Below, piece after piece: positions 61,852-64,000 of a stretch of 64,000 nt of DNA. Where the stretch lies: assembly GCF_026810445.1 (NCBI RefSeq), contig NZ_CP113949.1, positions 3,906,001-3,970,000 of the forward strand, given 5' to 3'. Positions within the stretch are counted from its first letter, which is position 1. Each line of letters begins with the position of its first letter. This stretch comes from Pseudomonas sp. BSw22131 (GTDB lineage Bacteria; Pseudomonadota; Gammaproteobacteria; Pseudomonadales; Pseudomonadaceae). The position numbers and the translations under genes are program-made. A model generated the notes under the pieces. The model was not told the origin of the DNA and ran no database searches. It saw nothing but the letters and a program-made list of their open reading frames with translations.

Positions 61852-61897
61852 GGGCGAGCCTGCATCGTTGAGGGCAGGCGAAAGCTACGAATCAACA

Positions 61898-62662
61898 TCA
61901 AACCTCCAGCAAACGCCGCACGCGCTCCAGGTCCTCGGCCGTGTCGACACCGGCAGGCGGCGCTTCAAGGGCATCAGCCACGTGGATCCGCACGCCATGC
62001 CACAAGGCACGCAGCTGCTCCAGGTTTTCAGTGTTTTCCAGTCCGCATGGCCCCCAGCTGACAAAGTCATGCAGGAAACCGGCACGGTACGCATAAATCC
62101 CGATATGACGGCGATACGGCACGCCCTCAGGTAACTGATCGCGATCCTTGGCCAGCGCATCACGCGCCCAAGGCAACGGCGCGCGGCTGAACGTCAGCGC
62201 CAGACCGTTGATATCCGATACCACCTTGACCACGTTGGGATTGAACAACGCCGCCACATCGTCGATGGGCTCTGCCAACGTCGACATTCGCGCCTCGGGG
62301 TGCGCTGCCAGGTTATCGGCGACCTGATCGATCACCGACGGCGGGATCATGGGCTCATCACCTTGTACGTTGACCACAATGGCGTCGTCAGTCAGCTCCA
62401 ATTGCAGGGCCACTTCCGCCAGACGATCAGTACCGGAGTTGTGGTCGTCACGGGTTAGCAGCACTTCGGCGCCGAACGCATGGCAGGCTTCGACGATACG
62501 CGCGTCGTCGGTAGCGACCACCACGCGCTGGGCACTGCTCTTGCGAGCCTGCTCCCAGACGTGCTGGATCATCGGTTTTCCGGCGATGGTTTTGAGTGGC
62601 TTGCCAGGGAACCGGCTGGAGCCGTAACGCGCCGGGATCACGACGGTAAAGGCTGCGGTCAT
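61898..62662 (-). CDS. kdsB: 3-deoxy-manno-octulosonate cytidylyltransferase
   Basis: 254 residues. [30 protein letters not shown] at the start, [10 protein letters not shown], and [11 protein letters not shown]. It makes CMP-KDO for the lipopolysaccharide core. It overlaps the end of the Trm112-like gene by 4 bp. Confidence 0.97.
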   Translation of the reverse strand: MTAAFTVVIPARYGSSRFPGKPLKTIAGKPMIQHVWEQARKSSAQRVVVATDDARIVEACHAFGAEVLLTRDDHNSGTDRLAEVALQLELTDDAIVVNVQGDEPMIPPSVIDQVADNLAAHPEARMSTLAEPIDDVAALFNPNVVKVVSDINGLALTFSRAPLPWARDALAKDRDQLPEGVPYRRHIGIYAYRAGFLHDFVSWGPCGLENTENLEQLRALWHGVRIHVADALEAPPAGVDTAEDLERVRRLLEV

Positions 62663-62844
62663 TTATCCAGACGCTCGTCAGTGGACAGTGTGCGGGCTTC
62701 GGTTTCGAGCATCACCGGAATGCCGTCGCGAATGGGGTAAGCCAGACCGGCGCCTTTACTGATCAATTCGGTTTTGTCAGCGCTGAGCTTGAGCGGACCT
62801 TTGCAGATCGGGCAAGCGAGGATGTCGAGCAATTTGGTGTCCAT
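62659..62844 (-). CDS. Trm112 family protein
   Basis: 61 residues from the ATG at 62844; the open frame upstream to 62943 lies in lpx[21 protein letters not shown] has a CPIC knuckle but lacks a second Cys pair. [15 protein letters not shown] is typical of the YcaR/Trm112-like group. It is found with lpxK and kdsB in many proteobacteria; role unclear. Confidence 0.92.
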   Translation of the reverse strand: MDTKLLDILACPICKGPLKLSADKTELISKGAGLAYPIRDGIPVMLETEARTLSTDERLDK

Positions 62845-62861
62845 AGGTAATCCTGAGCGAG

Positions 62862-63857
62862 TCATGGCAAAAGACGAAGTAGCTGCGAATCGAACCACTG
62901 AATAAAAGCTGCGGAAGGCACAGCGTCGACCGCCAGATACCACCAGTCATCGCCCGCAAAGGCGCGGCATTTCACGGCGTCCTTCTCGGTCATGATCAGT
63001 GGCAGCAGGGGTTCGAACGCCAAGGCTTGCGCGCTGTAAACCGCATGGTCGGCAAACGGGTGTGGCACAGGCCGCCAGTGTAGTCCTTCGAGGGTGCTGA
63101 AGAAACGTTGCGGGTTGCCGATGCCAGCGACCGCATGCACGGCTTGTCCCGATGCAAAATGTTCGACGGACCGGCGCTCGCCGGTCAGCAGATTGACCAG
63201 CGCCGAAGGCTGGAGCTGGAAGCCGTAGCCGTCTTCCCGGTCAGCAGGCGCGCCGTTGTACAGCAGCGCATCAACGCTTTGCAGCCGCTCGACCGGTTCA
63301 CGCAAAGGACCAGCAGGCAGGCAACGGCGATTGCCCAGGCCTCTGGCGGCGTCAATCAGTACCAGCTCCAGATCACGGGCAAGGCGGTAATGCTGCAGGC
63401 CGTCGTCGGAAAGGATCAGGTCCAGGGGCCCCGCTTCCAGCAGCGCTCGAACGGCTTGAGCGCGGTCAGGATCAATCACCAACGGCACGCCGGTGCGCTG
63501 CACGATCAATAGCGGCTCATCGCCTGCCTCATCGGCGCGCTGATCCGGCGTAACGCGCCACGGAAAGCTGGCAGGCCGGGCGCCGTAGCCGCGACTGACA
63601 ACGCCCACGCGCAAGCCACGGCGTCGGCAGTGCTCGATCATCCACAGAATAAGGGGTGTTTTCCCGGTGCCGCCGACAGTGATATTGCCCACCACAATCA
63701 CCGGGACCGGTGCTTTATAGATATCACCCTCACCCGCCACGAACCGCGCACGCTTTTTATCGACGACACGCCGGTACAGGCATTCCAGCGGGCGAAGCAA
63801 TGCGAGGGCAGGATGGCCGGTGTACCAGGCGTTGAGCAGTCTGTCAGTCAGGGCCAT
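62862..63857 (-). CDS. lpxK: Tetraacyldisaccharide 4'-kinase
   Basis: 331 residues. An N-terminal membrane-associated region is followed by P-loop [19 protein letters not shown] (about 55-73), with [38 protein letters not shown] and [11 protein letters not shown]. It phosphorylates lipid A disaccharide at the 4' position in the inner membrane. It lies 3 bp after exbD. Confidence 0.97.
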   Translation of the reverse strand: MALTDRLLNAWYTGHPALALLRPLECLYRRVVDKKRARFVAGEGDIYKAPVPVIVVGNITVGGTGKTPLILWMIEHCRRRGLRVGVVSRGYGARPASFPWRVTPDQRADEAGDEPLLIVQRTGVPLVIDPDRAQAVRALLEAGPLDLILSDDGLQHYRLARDLELVLIDAARGLGNRRCLPAGPLREPVERLQSVDALLYNGAPADREDGYGFQLQPSALVNLLTGERRSVEHFASGQAVHAVAGIGNPQRFFSTLEGLHWRPVPHPFADHAVYSAQALAFEPLLPLIMTEKDAVKCRAFAGDDWWYLAVDAVPSAAFIQWFDSQLLRLLP

Positions 63858-63860
63858 CAG

Positions 63861-64000
63861 TTAGCCGATGCGGCCTCGACAGTGGTCATGCGCAAGTGGG
63901 CGAAGCCGAGCTTGCCGGCAGCGTCCATCGCAGTGATGACGGCCTGATGCGGGGTCTTGCCATCGGCGCTGATTGACAGCGGCAGGCTGGTGTCGCCGGC
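63861..64000 (-). CDS. ExbD/TolR family transport protein, C-terminal part
   Basis: Minus-strand frame entering from the right edge and ending with TAA at 63861. It reads LPLSISADGKTPHQAVITAM, then DAAGKLGFAHLRMTTVEAA, the periplasmic C-terminus of ExbD/TolR-like proteins that use proton motive force with ExbB. The N-terminal membrane part is outside the window. It immediately precedes lpxK, as in other Pseudomonas. Confidence 0.85.
   Translation of the reverse strand, partial: RRHQPAAVNQRRWQDPASGRHHCDGRCRQARLRPLAHDHCRGRIG

Overview
This is a 64 kb piece of a Pseudomonas chromosome, most like the P. fluorescens / P. syringae side of the genus. The evidence is GC-rich coding, gene blocks in the order familiar from Pseudomonas (pepN-DUF2797-yeaC-rhomboid-phosphoesterase-nadK; usg-like-fimV-truA-trpF-accD-folC-SPOR-cvpA-purF-metZ; yceD-rpmF-plsX-fabD-fabG-acpP-fabF-pabC-mltG-tmk-holB-pilZ-tatD; rne; murB-kdsB-trm112-lpxK-exbD), and the typical extragenic palindromes (GTAGGAGCG...GCTTGCCCGCGA type) between genes. 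Nothing looks like a prophage, integrative element, IS or CRISPR array. The window is mainly core genome with small accessory insertions.

Layout. 1-9.1 kb: a truncated RND/MMPL exporter and its YCF48-like partner, then pepN, small conserved genes, a rhomboid protease, a phosphoesterase and nadK, all on the minus strand. 9.4-20.3 kb: a more accessory stretch with DUF1853, an orphan arsB coupled to a fosmidomycin-resistance-type MFS pump, an MHS-type MFS carrier, a D-cysteine desulfhydrase/ACC-deaminase-like gene carrying a REP doublet inside its reading frame, fadH, a nitrilase-fold protein lacking its catalytic Lys and Cys, and an AraC regulator. 20.3-25.1 kb: a 28-residue peptide gene, then a threonine ammonia-lyase (ilvA) locus. 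The locus has a promoter, an Ile-rich leader peptide, mutually exclusive hairpins ending in a terminator, and a second small upstream ORF overlapping the ilvA start by ATGA; ilvA itself is frameshifted near 22250. A DUF2242 lipoprotein and a stand-alone, divergent EPSP synthase follow. 25.2-25.7 kb: tRNA-Val and two tRNA-Asp genes with promoter and terminator. 25.8-39.0 kb: the SDR-metZ-purF-cvpA-SPOR-folC-accD-trpF-truA-fimV-usg block. 39.1-64 kb: DUF1285, DUF4823, a TetR regulator, a class V aminotransferase, the fatty-acid/pilZ/holB cluster, maf, sppA, a HAD phosphatase, rluC, rne with a leader of about 650 nt, a MobA-like nucleotidyltransferase, and the murB/kdsB/lpxK envelope genes, ending inside exbD.

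How the genes fit together. Most of the right half makes envelope precursors: malonyl-CoA (accD), acyl-ACP (fabD, fabG, fabF, acpP, plsX), KDO and lipid A (kdsB, lpxK), peptidoglycan (murB, mltG). These sit beside replication and RNA functions (holB, tmk, rne, rluC, truA) and type IV pilus/polarity factors (pilZ, fimV). The best candidate for something not routinely annotated is the ilvA leader (about 20678-20944), which has the architecture of a ribosome-mediated transcription attenuator followed by a translationally coupled uORF. All function calls come from reading protein motifs by eye; no search was run.
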